A stretch of DNA of 5,444 nucleotides. Origin: CAYSSG01 sp964433635. Lineage in GTDB: Bacteria; Atribacterota; Phoenicimicrobiia; Phoenicimicrobiales; Stramentimicrobiaceae. Position 1 is the stretch's first letter; each line of letters opens with the position of its first letter. Location: positions 1-5,444 of the forward strand of contig CAYSSG010000084.1 of NCBI GenBank assembly GCA_964433635.1, read 5' to 3'. Of this stretch, positions 1-5,444 are shown in pieces. Made by a program: the position numbers and the translations under genes. The notes under the pieces were generated by a model. The model had not been told where the DNA came from, searched no databases, and was given only the letters and a program-made list of their open reading frames with translations.

Positions 1-60
1 GATTTCTGCTCCTATGCCTGCCGGATCTCCGATGGTAATTCCGATAATTGGTTTTTTCAT
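1..60 (-). CDS. pdxA2: PdxA-family dehydrogenase, N-terminus only (likely PdxA2, 4-phospho-D-threonate/erythronate dehydrogenase)
   Basis: Only the first 20 codons are in the window; the gene continues past position 1. The translation opens with MKKPIIGITIGDPAGIG, and GDPAGIG is the N-terminal signature of the PdxA family (NAD-dependent 4-hydroxythreonine-4-phosphate dehydrogenases and their catabolic paralogues). True PdxA acts in vitamin B6 synthesis. PdxA2 enzymes instead oxidise and decarboxylate 4-phospho-D-threonate or 4-phospho-D-erythronate to dihydroxyacetone phosphate. The PdxA2 assignment is an inference from the neighbour: a DUF1537 four-carbon acid sugar kinase ends 50 bases upstream. 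The ATG at 60-58 is the only usable in-frame start, because no ATG, GTG or TTG lies between it and an in-frame TAA at 84-82. The bases just before this ATG carry no Shine-Dalgarno sequence; the strong one lies about 43 bases upstream, across an inverted repeat. Family assignment is firm; the substrate is not. Confidence 0.85.
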   Translation of the reverse strand, partial: MKKPIIGITIGDPAGIGAEI

Positions 61-72
61 TAAAAGTACTAC

Positions 73-100
73 ATGGTTTATTTAAAATGGAATAAACCAT
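73..100. repeat. Perfect 10-bp inverted repeat in the kinase-dehydrogenase gap
   Basis: The arms ATGGTTTATT (73-82) and AATAAACCAT (91-100) are exact reverse complements separated by 8 bases (83-90). The repeat occupies most of the 50-base gap between the kinase stop and the PdxA start. It is AT-rich and is not followed by a T-run in the direction of transcription, so it does not look like a rho-independent terminator. It could be a protein-binding operator, since one arm matches an element upstream of the kinase gene. It could also be an mRNA hairpin that shapes translation of the pdxA-type gene. The repeat is seen directly; its role is inferred. Confidence 0.75.
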
Positions 101-102
101 TT

Positions 103-110
103 CTCCTTTC
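103..110 (-). promoter_or_regulatory. Strong but distant Shine-Dalgarno sequence upstream of the pdxA-type gene
   Basis: On the minus strand GAAAGGAG follows directly after the kinase stop codon TAA (113-111). It ends 42 bases before the ATG at 60, too far for normal initiation. If the 28-base inverted repeat at 100-73 folds, the effective gap becomes about 14 bases (2 before and 12 after the hairpin). A closer ATG at 100-98 is only 2 bases from the GGAG and is out of frame with the PdxA coding sequence. So either the hairpin bridges the site to the real start or the dehydrogenase initiates weakly. Confidence 0.5.
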
Positions 111-1403
111 TTAATCATTCTTCAATTTATCAATTAAAAGATATAAGGTATTCTCACTACCAAATCCGCCAGCTTTCGTAATGATACGCAAAGAACGATT
201 TTCGTACCTGGCACTTGCCAGGGGAATACCCGGTAACATTTCGGCTACTATACGCATATGGTTTATCTTCAATGCTGCGCAGACGCCCAATGCAACATCT
301 CCACCGGTTAGAATTAAATCTCTGGTATTTGTCTGTTTAATCATTTCAGCGGTAAGAGTACCCAATATCCCTTTAATCCCGATCTCCAATTCCCTGAAAC
401 TCAGATCATATTTCGTTATTAATTGTTGATTTATATCATTTTTTTCATTGAACGAGGAATCAGTGTAGACCAGTAAATCCTGACCCTTTTTGATGACTTC
501 AATCCCTTTGGTAATATAATGCTCAAGAATCCTTTCCCGGTTCGCAAAGATCTCTACTAAATCAATCCTGATAGCAGGAAGATTAAGGTTATTTTTAAGA
601 TAGTGTATCTGTTGTCCCACAACAGGATTCCGTGAACCGGCAACGATAATAACCGGGCTATGACTGTGATCATCATTCCTATAAAGCTTTCCGATGGATA
701 TATTTTGATCGAGGGGAAAATGTTCTGCCAGGCCTGCAGAACCGGAAAATAAAACGGATCCCTGAAATTGAAAGCCGCTATTCAGGATGTCCTCTAAATG
801 TTTTTCTACAGTAGAGTCAAGGACAATGATCTTTTTTCCCTTTTCATACAGTTCATTGATTTTAGCCAAAATGGCATCTGGTCCCTGGATGACATCTTTC
901 AAATAGATCTGTCCCAAGGGGAGATCAATCTGTTTTTTTAAAATAGCCGGAATAAAGGAATGTTCCTCCTGATGTAATTGCCTGTATATAGATTCACCAT
1001 TAATAGAAGGTTTCTGGTCTACCAGGAGAAAACCATCTACCGTCACTCTTTGATGCGCAGGGAAACTGGGACTGAAGAGGCAGATGTCTTTTTTAAAATA
1101 CTTCATGATTTCTTCAATCTCTGCGCCAATATTACCCCGCATGGTTGAATCAACTTTTTTATAAATCATGTTTTTGTCACTGATATGAAGTCCTTTCAAT
1201 AGGTTCATTAATCTGTAACGAGCAGCCTTTTCTTCCAATTCTCGCGTTTCAGAATCGATTACCAAAACATCATCATCATCTGAAAATACTGCATCTGAAA
1301 ATTCATTATTCCATATAAAGACTTCTGTTCTGTATCCATTTTTAACAAATTGAACGCCCGTATCATTCGCACCTGTCAGGTCATCAGCTATTACATAAAT
1401 CAT
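111..1403 (-). CDS. dtnK: Four-carbon acid sugar kinase, DUF1537 family (D-threonate/D-erythronate kinase type)
   Basis: This 430-residue protein is a complete DUF1537 kinase, a family that phosphorylates four-carbon sugar acids such as D-threonate, D-erythronate and 2-oxo-tetronates with ATP in the cytosol. The N-terminal substrate-binding domain shows ADDLTGA at residues 6-12, KKVDSTMRGN at 82-91 and PSFPAHQR at 112-119. The C-terminal nucleotide-binding domain shows GSAGLA at 221-226, VAGSRNP at 254-260, LTGGD at 365-369, PGIP at 391-394 and TKAGGFG at 409-415. Length is normal and no motif is missing. The ATG at 1403 is preceded directly by an in-frame TAG, so no longer start is possible; a GAGG sits about 14 bases upstream, a rather long spacing. 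The PdxA-type gene downstream favours the D-threonate kinase role (DtnK, product 4-phospho-D-threonate) over the 2-oxo-tetronate role (OtnK), but the exact substrate is not readable from sequence. Confidence 0.9.
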   Translation of the reverse strand: MIYVIADDLTGANDTGVQFVKNGYRTEVFIWNNEFSDAVFSDDDDVLVIDSETRELEEKAARYRLMNLLKGLHISDKNMIYKKVDSTMRGNIGAEIEEIMKYFKKDICLFSPSFPAHQRVTVDGFLLVDQKPSINGESIYRQLHQEEHSFIPAILKKQIDLPLGQIYLKDVIQGPDAILAKINELYEKGKKIIVLDSTVEKHLEDILNSGFQFQGSVLFSGSAGLAEHFPLDQNISIGKLYRNDDHSHSPVIIVAGSRNPVVGQQIHYLKNNLNLPAIRIDLVEIFANRERILEHYITKGIEVIKKGQDLLVYTDSSFNEKNDINQQLITKYDLSFRELEIGIKGILGTLTAEMIKQTNTRDLILTGGDVALGVCAALKINHMRIVAEMLPGIPLASARYENRSLRIITKAGGFGSENTLYLLIDKLKND

Positions 1404-1466
1404 CTAATATTACCAAACCTCAAATCTCATCTCCATTTATTTTATGAATATAAAAATCAAGTTGGG

Positions 1467-1487
1467 TGAATAAACCAGTTTGATTCA
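1467..1487. promoter_or_regulatory. Near-palindromic putative operator upstream of the acid sugar kinase gene
   Basis: A 21-base element centred on 1477 runs from TGAATAAACC to GTTTGATTCA on the plus strand, with 8 of 10 symmetric pairs matching. It lies about 64-84 bases upstream of the kinase ATG, in the 161-base gap after manC. It contains GAATAAACCA (1468-1477), which recurs in the same orientation at 90-99 before the pdxA-type gene. A TATATT at 1452-1447 on the minus strand could be a -10 box, which would put the palindrome over or just upstream of the -35 region. No good -35 hexamer is visible. An operator for a local sugar-acid regulator is an inference; no regulator gene is in the window. 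Confidence 0.45.
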
Positions 1488-1497
1488 TTAATGACTC
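1482..1497. promoter_or_regulatory. Second overlapping near-palindrome upstream of the kinase gene
   Basis: The 16-base sequence GATTCATTAATGACTC has 7 of 8 symmetric pairs, including a perfect 10-base core TCATTAATGA (1485-1494). It shares its first six bases with the right end of the 21-base palindrome at 1467-1487. Two overlapping dyads in a short AT-rich gap suggest a regulatory region, but short AT-rich palindromes also occur by chance. Confidence 0.3.
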
Positions 1498-1564
1498 CAA
1501 ATTGATCAAAAATCTACAGAATCATAATAGAAATTTGTATTCATATTCATTCCAAGCGCCGAAT

Positions 1565-2944
1565 TTATTTTCTTCCATATTCATCATTCAATCGCACGAT
1601 GTCATCCTCTTCCAGGTAATTGCCTGTCTGCACTTCAATGATCTCCAAAATCTGATTCTCAGAATTCTCAAGACGATGTTTTTGCCCTGCTTTGATGAAT
1701 ACATGACCCCCGGAAGGAATGGATTGTACTTTATCGTCAATGGTCACTCTTGCCATCCCCCTTACCACGATCCAGTGTTCGTTCCTGTGATGGTGGTATT
1801 GATAACTTAACTTTTTCCCGGGATTCACCTGAATTCTCTTGATTTTAAAGCTATTCTTTTCCTCCTCGAGAACCTTATAATTTCCCCAGGGCCGATAATC
1901 CTGTATATGATATTCAGTGCGTTGGTCTTTTCTTTCCTTTAACAAATCTATAATCTGCTTTACTTTTTGGGACTGTCCTTTTTTGCAGACTAATAAGGCA
2001 TCGTCTGTATCAATCATGATGACATCATCCACTCCAACCGTAACAACCAGCTTGCCGTCTTTGGCATGAATGATGTTATGACTAGAATTTAAAAGGAGAC
2101 AATCTTCAGGAACGATATTCCCATCCTCATCCGGTTTAAAAACATCGAAGAATGAATCAAAGCTTCCAAGGTCATTCCAGCCAATGTCTGCCGGTATAAC
2201 CACAATTCTATTGCTCTTTTCCAGAATACCATAGTCAATAGATATGCTGACGGTGATCTTTGAGAAAGCCTCTTCCAGCGTTTCACTCTCCAGAAATGCC
2301 TTTACAATGTCTGGAGCATGGACATTTACCTCTTCTAAAAACATTCTGGTATGAAACATAAAAATTCCGCTGTTCCAATAGTATCCGTTTTGGATATATT
2401 TCCGGGCATTCTCATAATCAGGTTTTTCTTTAAATTCTCTTACCAGAAAGCCATGATCTTTCCCTTTTCCGGGAGATATATAACCGTAACCGGTATGGGG
2501 CCGATCAGGTTTAATACCAAAGGTAATCATGTAGTCCTTTGTCAGGTAATCTGAAATCTGAATTAATTCGGCAAATTCCTCATTTTTCCTGATGATATGA
2601 TCTGAGGAAAATACGATCACCGAATCATGACCTTTTTTAAGAATTTCATGGACACCCGCATAGATGGCAGGCAGGGTATTTTTCGCTTCCGGTTCTGCCA
2701 GAATATGATCCTTCTGATACTTATATCCTAATTCTTCAATATCTGTCATGACCAGAAAGATATATTTTCTGTTCGTTACAATATAAATATCATCCGGGTC
2801 AGCTAATAACAAACCCCTCTTGAATGTCTCCTGAAATAAAGAATGCTCCCGGCCTTGAAATTTAATAAACTGCTTGGGATAACGGTCACGGCTTAAGGGC
2901 CATAACCTGGTACCGACACCACCAGCCAGAATAATAACCTTCAT
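1565..2944 (-). CDS. manC: Bifunctional mannose-1-phosphate guanylyltransferase / mannose-6-phosphate isomerase
   Basis: This 459-residue protein has the two-domain layout of type II phosphomannose isomerase/GDP-mannose pyrophosphorylase (ManC/AlgA family). The nucleotidyltransferase domain (about 1-330) carries LAGGVGTRLWPLSR at 6-19, EPEAKNT at 84-90, SSDHII at 113-118, PHTGYGYI at 149-156, FKEKPD at 171-176, WNSGIF at 190-195 and GWNDLGS at 255-261. The C-terminal cupin isomerase domain carries RPWGNY at 351-356, HHHRNEHW at 384-391, the AGQKHRLEN segment at 419-427 and the closing EVQTGNYLEEDDIVR at 437-451. The N-terminal domain makes GDP-mannose from mannose-1-phosphate and GTP; the cupin interconverts mannose-6-phosphate and fructose-6-phosphate. 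Both domains look intact. The start has a good AAAAGGAG six bases upstream. The gene usually serves surface polysaccharide synthesis, so its place between a transporter and acid sugar catabolic genes is unusual. No phosphomannomutase or glycosyltransferase is present. Confidence 0.93.
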   Translation of the reverse strand: MKVIILAGGVGTRLWPLSRDRYPKQFIKFQGREHSLFQETFKRGLLLADPDDIYIVTNRKYIFLVMTDIEELGYKYQKDHILAEPEAKNTLPAIYAGVHEILKKGHDSVIVFSSDHIIRKNEEFAELIQISDYLTKDYMITFGIKPDRPHTGYGYISPGKGKDHGFLVREFKEKPDYENARKYIQNGYYWNSGIFMFHTRMFLEEVNVHAPDIVKAFLESETLEEAFSKITVSISIDYGILEKSNRIVVIPADIGWNDLGSFDSFFDVFKPDEDGNIVPEDCLLLNSSHNIIHAKDGKLVVTVGVDDVIMIDTDDALLVCKKGQSQKVKQIIDLLKERKDQRTEYHIQDYRPWGNYKVLEEEKNSFKIKRIQVNPGKKLSYQYHHHRNEHWIVVRGMARVTIDDKVQSIPSGGHVFIKAGQKHRLENSENQILEIIEVQTGNYLEEDDIVRLNDEYGRK

Positions 2945-2967
2945 TCGCTGCTCCTTTTAAAAATCAT

Positions 2968-2973
2968 ATTATA
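2968..2973 (-). promoter_or_regulatory. Possible -10 element for manC
   Basis: TATAAT on the minus strand lies 23 bases upstream of the manC start, in the 76-base AT-rich gap after the HAD gene. It matches the -10 consensus exactly and would give a short leader that still includes the Shine-Dalgarno sequence. The hexamer at the expected -35 spacing (ATTTTT) is poor, and AT-rich DNA yields such boxes by chance. manC may therefore have its own promoter or simply be read from upstream. Confidence 0.3.
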
Positions 2974-3020
2974 CTATATCTTCAATTTATAAAAATGATA
3001 AGATATCCAGACCTGCTGCA

Positions 3021-3608
3021 TCATCTTTGTTCATGCATCAAATGCTGAAATTTGATTAATTCATTTTTCAGGGAATAACGATCCACAAAGTGAATTGACC
3101 GGATACCCATACTCTGGGCAGCAGTCACATTTTCCAAGGTATCATCAATAAAAATTGTTCTTGCTTTCGTGGTATTTTCCTTGTCTATAATATACTGGTA
3201 AAATCTAGGATCGGGCTTGGCTATCCCCAGTAAATGAGAAGCATAGACGTGATCAAAAATGCTGTAATCTCCCTGCTTAAGGTGAATCTGATAATGAATC
3301 CGGACTGTGTTGGTTCCGCAAACGATCCGGAAATTCTTTTTTAAATCTCTGATGATTGCAATGACTTCCTGATTAAGAATCGGATGGAAATATGTTTTAA
3401 ATAAGTCTCTTTTAATATCCCGGTGAATCTTCCGGGAAAAATGACTCCAGAATTGCTGAACGTTTATCCTGCCGCAAAGTAAACTCATCCAATCTTCCCC
3501 GGAGATTTGAAAAAATTTTCCTTCAGATATTTCCAGGTGACCGGCAATGGCAGGAATAACATTTGTGCAACAGGCAACAACTCCACCCATATCAAAGATA
3601 AATAACAT
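3021..3608 (-). CDS. HAD-superfamily phosphatase, YihX-like (possible sugar phosphate phosphatase)
   Basis: This 195-residue protein has all four HAD motif regions. Motif I is FDMGGV at residues 5-10 with Asp6 as the expected nucleophile. Motif II is the Thr of GTNT near 98-101. Motif III is Lys131 in GIAKPDP. Motif IV is the Asp pair 155-156 in FIDDTLENV. A helical cap of roughly residues 15-80 follows motif I, as in subfamily IA. The second motif I Asp, usually two residues after the nucleophile, is Gly8; the same DxG pattern occurs in YihX, an alpha-glucose-1-phosphate phosphatase of about 200 residues. Hydrolysis of a sugar phosphate in the cytosol is therefore plausible, but the substrate is unknown. 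The start has GGGAGG ten bases upstream, and the gene begins 15 bases after the second permease stop, so it is very likely co-transcribed with the transporter. Family confidence is high, function low. Confidence 0.85.
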   Translation of the reverse strand: MLFIFDMGGVVACCTNVIPAIAGHLEISEGKFFQISGEDWMSLLCGRINVQQFWSHFSRKIHRDIKRDLFKTYFHPILNQEVIAIIRDLKKNFRIVCGTNTVRIHYQIHLKQGDYSIFDHVYASHLLGIAKPDPRFYQYIIDKENTTKARTIFIDDTLENVTAAQSMGIRSIHFVDRYSLKNELIKFQHLMHEQR

Positions 3609-3623
3609 GATTAGAGTACCTCC

Positions 3624-4499
3624 CTACCCTTTTCGGGACGAAAACAGGGCAGCACCTCCGATAAAGTATTTAGAAAGCCTTAAGAATAGAATTAAAATAG
3701 GAATACTGGCAATGGCGGCAACCGCCATCAAAGCCCCCTCATCAGTATGTTTTTCGGAAATGAATTTGACAATATACTGAGGAATTGTTTTCATCTCCTC
3801 GCTCTGCACGATAAGCAAAGGCCACAATAGATTATCCCATTGTGACTTGAATGTCAGCACTGCCAGCGTTGCCATAGCCGGTATGCTATTGGGAATTATG
3901 ATGGTTCTAAAAATCATCATTTCACTGGCTCCGTCAATACGCGCGGCATCAAGCACTTCGTCGGGAAAGGTAATAAAATACTGTCTCATTAAAAATATGC
4001 CAAAGGCATTCACTAAAAAAGGAACAATCAATCCCTGATAGGAATCCTGAAAACCTAATTTGGTGGTGACCAGATAGAGGGGTATCATGATTGCTTCAAA
4101 GGGAATCATAAATGTCGCCATAATCATCATAAAGACCACATTCCTTCCCCAGAAACGATACTTGGCCAATCCAAAACCGGTGATGGCAGAGAGAAGAACC
4201 GTGGTAACGGTAACCGATCCGGCAACGATAAAGGAGTTTACTATATTTCTCAAGTAAATAAAACTGCCGTCATTCCCTCGTATACCCTGCCAGTAGTTCT
4301 GCCAGTAAATGCCCTTAGGAATCCATGGAAAAGGCATTTTCATTACATCACTGGCCGGCATCAGGGATGCCGCAAACATGAAGACTAAAGGAGCTAATAC
4401 AAATAGTGCCGTTCCGATTAAAAATAACCAGATAAAGCCGTCGATCATAACAGATAATATATTGCTTTTTTGGATTTTAGTTTGCCTATGATTTTGCAT
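3624..4499 (-). CDS. Sugar ABC transporter permease, CUT1 family, MalG/UgpE type
   Basis: This 291-residue inner-membrane protein is the second permease of a binding-protein-dependent sugar importer. Hydrophobic segments lie near residues 20-46, 84-112, 120-144, 155-174, 203-218 and 258-276, matching the six-helix MalG fold. The EAA loop that docks on the ATPase is visible at about 181-203 (EVLDAARIDGAS, then the IIIP ending). The FMIPFEAIMIPLY segment (130-142) and the short basic tail after Phe-Ile-Gly-Gly (279-291) are also typical of this family. It starts 10 bases after the stop of the first permease. Its AGGG ribosome site overlaps that stop codon, which suggests translational coupling. 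CUT1 systems usually import oligosaccharides, polyols or glycerol phosphates, so a four-carbon sugar acid would be an atypical cargo. The substrate cannot be read from the permease. Confidence 0.93.
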   Translation of the reverse strand: MQNHRQTKIQKSNILSVMIDGFIWLFLIGTALFVLAPLVFMFAASLMPASDVMKMPFPWIPKGIYWQNYWQGIRGNDGSFIYLRNIVNSFIVAGSVTVTTVLLSAITGFGLAKYRFWGRNVVFMMIMATFMIPFEAIMIPLYLVTTKLGFQDSYQGLIVPFLVNAFGIFLMRQYFITFPDEVLDAARIDGASEMMIFRTIIIPNSIPAMATLAVLTFKSQWDNLLWPLLIVQSEEMKTIPQYIVKFISEKHTDEGALMAVAAIASIPILILFLRLSKYFIGGAALFSSRKG

Positions 4500-4509
4500 G
4501 ATTCAATCC

Positions 4510-5421
4510 CTAATAACTTACTTCTTCAGAACGGGAAACTCTGAACTGCAGCCAGGTAAAGATAAGCATGATAAAGAACAAAATAACACTCATGGCGCTT
4601 GCTCTTCCGATTCGATGATCCCGGATTGCGGTATGGTAGATATTCAAGGTAATCACATTAATCGGAGCCAACGGGGCTCCTCCCTGTGTAAACAGGTATT
4701 GTGTGCTGAATGTTTTCAGACATTGCAACATGGACATGACCGATACCAGAACGGTGGTTGGTTTCAGGAGTGGAAGGGTGATGTACCAGAAATCCTGCCA
4801 GCGACTGGCACCGTCAATGAGAGCCGCTTCATGGGTTGACTGGGGAATTGTCGTCAAGCCGACGACAAAAATAATGGTAAAATATCCCAGATATTTCCAG
4901 CCATAGACAACCATGGTTGATATCTGTACCATGACAGAATTAGCCAGAAATTTGTGATCAATTCCGGGTGAATCCAGTATAAAATTAAGAACCTGATTAC
5001 CCAGTCCCCTGGGATCAAAGATGAGTAACCATATGACAGTTACCACGACTGAGGATAACACGGCAGGAGAGTAATAAGCCATTTGAAAAAACTGCTGAAA
5101 TCTTTTTCTGCTGACAATAAAATTGGCCAGGATTAAACTTAATATGACAATGGGGATAAAAGTCCCGATCGTGAAAACAGCCGTTGCTCTAATGGAGTTC
5201 CAGAAATCAGGTGATTTTAATAGATAGGTATAGTTCTGTAAAGCAATAAAATCAGGTGGTTGTAAAGAAAGTAACTTTTTCCTGAAAAAGCTGGTATACA
5301 GGGCTGTAAAAATGGGATAAAAACTGAATAAGGAGAAAAAAAGGATGGAAGGAATAACAAAAAACAGTCCCCATCTTGATTTCTTCTGTTCAATTCCTGG
5401 TTTAAATAGAGCGTATTTCAT
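4510..5421 (-). CDS. Sugar ABC transporter permease, CUT1 family, MalF/UgpA type
   Basis: This 303-residue protein is the first permease of the same importer. Hydrophobic segments lie near residues 17-43, 77-103, 114-136, 165-191, 222-237 and 273-293. The EAA loop is at 198-217 (EAALIDGAS, then TLP), giving the contact site for the ATPase. The length and single N-terminal helix match UgpA/LacF-type permeases rather than the longer enteric MalF. The ATG at 5421 has AAAGG about nine bases upstream. Only 23 bases precede the gene in the window, so its promoter is not visible. In such operons the gene for the extracellular sugar-binding lipoprotein usually comes just before, and it is expected beyond 5444. 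No ATPase gene lies in the window; CUT1 systems often borrow a shared MsmK-type ATPase encoded elsewhere. Confidence 0.93.
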   Translation of the reverse strand: MKYALFKPGIEQKKSRWGLFFVIPSILFFSLFSFYPIFTALYTSFFRKKLLSLQPPDFIALQNYTYLLKSPDFWNSIRATAVFTIGTFIPIVILSLILANFIVSRKRFQQFFQMAYYSPAVLSSVVVTVIWLLIFDPRGLGNQVLNFILDSPGIDHKFLANSVMVQISTMVVYGWKYLGYFTIIFVVGLTTIPQSTHEAALIDGASRWQDFWYITLPLLKPTTVLVSVMSMLQCLKTFSTQYLFTQGGAPLAPINVITLNIYHTAIRDHRIGRASAMSVILFFIMLIFTWLQFRVSRSEEVSY

Positions 5422-5444
5422 TTACAATAACCTTTCTGAATAAA

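Noticed and set aside
58..100. Small ORF starting at the ATG at 100-98, immediately after the strong SD
   Set aside because: Spacing from GGAG to this ATG is only 2 bases. Its frame differs from the PdxA frame and it runs into the PdxA coding region with no recognisable product. It remains a weak possibility as a leader peptide.
181..429. Plus-strand open frame of 82 codons opposite the kinase C-terminus
   Set aside because: It covers the conserved nucleotide-binding end of the DUF1537 kinase on the other strand and has no independent support.
1411..1431. Six-codon leader ORF (MRFEVW) just before the kinase start
   Set aside because: It has no properly spaced ribosome site and no run of a regulatory amino acid. 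Such short frames are expected by chance.
1502..1509. TTGATCAA palindrome just after manC
   Set aside because: It is an 8-base AT-rich palindrome with no extension or repeat, well within chance expectation.
1502..1810. Plus-strand open frame of 102 codons opposite the end of manC
   Set aside because: It lies antisense to strongly supported ManC cupin motifs, starts in the AT-rich gap without a ribosome site, and its translation shows no recognisable domain.
2990..3020. Possible terminator after the HAD gene (GATA-TCT-TATC followed by a T-rich run)
   Set aside because: The stem is only 4 AT-rich base pairs, too weak for a rho-independent terminator.
4498..4839. Plus-strand open frame of 113 codons opposite the first permease gene
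   Set aside because: It is antisense to the conserved EAA loop and last helices of the permease, and its composition looks like a mirror of that coding sequence. It has no ribosome site or domain.

Overview
All six protein-coding genes in this window lie on the minus strand, so transcription runs from position 5444 towards position 1. The DNA is AT-leaning by eye. Gaps are short and most genes have purine-rich Shine-Dalgarno sequences (GGGAGG, AAAGGAG). This fits a low-GC bacterium such as an anaerobic member of the Bacillota or a similar lineage, but nothing here fixes the taxon. I saw no rRNA, tRNA, CRISPR array, insertion sequence or phage gene, and no gene-free stretch longer than 161 bases.

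In transcription order the window holds: two inner-membrane permeases of a CUT1-type sugar ABC transporter (5421-4510 and 4499-3624); a small HAD-superfamily phosphatase (3608-3021); a bifunctional mannose-1-phosphate guanylyltransferase/mannose-6-phosphate isomerase (ManC type, 2944-1565); a four-carbon acid sugar kinase of the DUF1537 family (DtnK/OtnK type, 1403-111); and the first 20 codons of a PdxA-family dehydrogenase (60-1, running off the edge). The two permeases and the HAD gene are separated by only 10 and 15 bases and are very likely one transcript. Gaps of 76, 161 and 50 bases follow. None contains a convincing intrinsic terminator, so read-through is possible, but the 76 and 161 base gaps could hold extra promoters.

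The clearest metabolic story is at the downstream end. A DUF1537 kinase followed by a PdxA2-type dehydrogenase is the known arrangement for catabolism of D-threonate or a related four-carbon acid sugar: the kinase makes the 4-phosphate, and the dehydrogenase oxidises and decarboxylates it to dihydroxyacetone phosphate. The transporter genes would supply a sugar or sugar acid. The substrate-binding protein is probably upstream, beyond 5444, and no ATPase gene is visible. The roles of ManC and the HAD phosphatase in such a cluster are unclear. They may process a sugar phosphate from the same imported substrate, or link the cluster to GDP-mannose and surface polysaccharide synthesis.

The most interesting non-coding signal is a 10-base element, GAATAAACCA on the plus strand. 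It occurs in the same orientation upstream of both the kinase gene (1468-1477) and the dehydrogenase gene (90-99). At the second site it forms part of a perfect 10-bp inverted repeat lying between a strong Shine-Dalgarno sequence and the start codon. At the first site it sits in a near-palindrome overlapped by a second near-palindrome. This looks like a local regulon operator, or in the second case a structured translation start.
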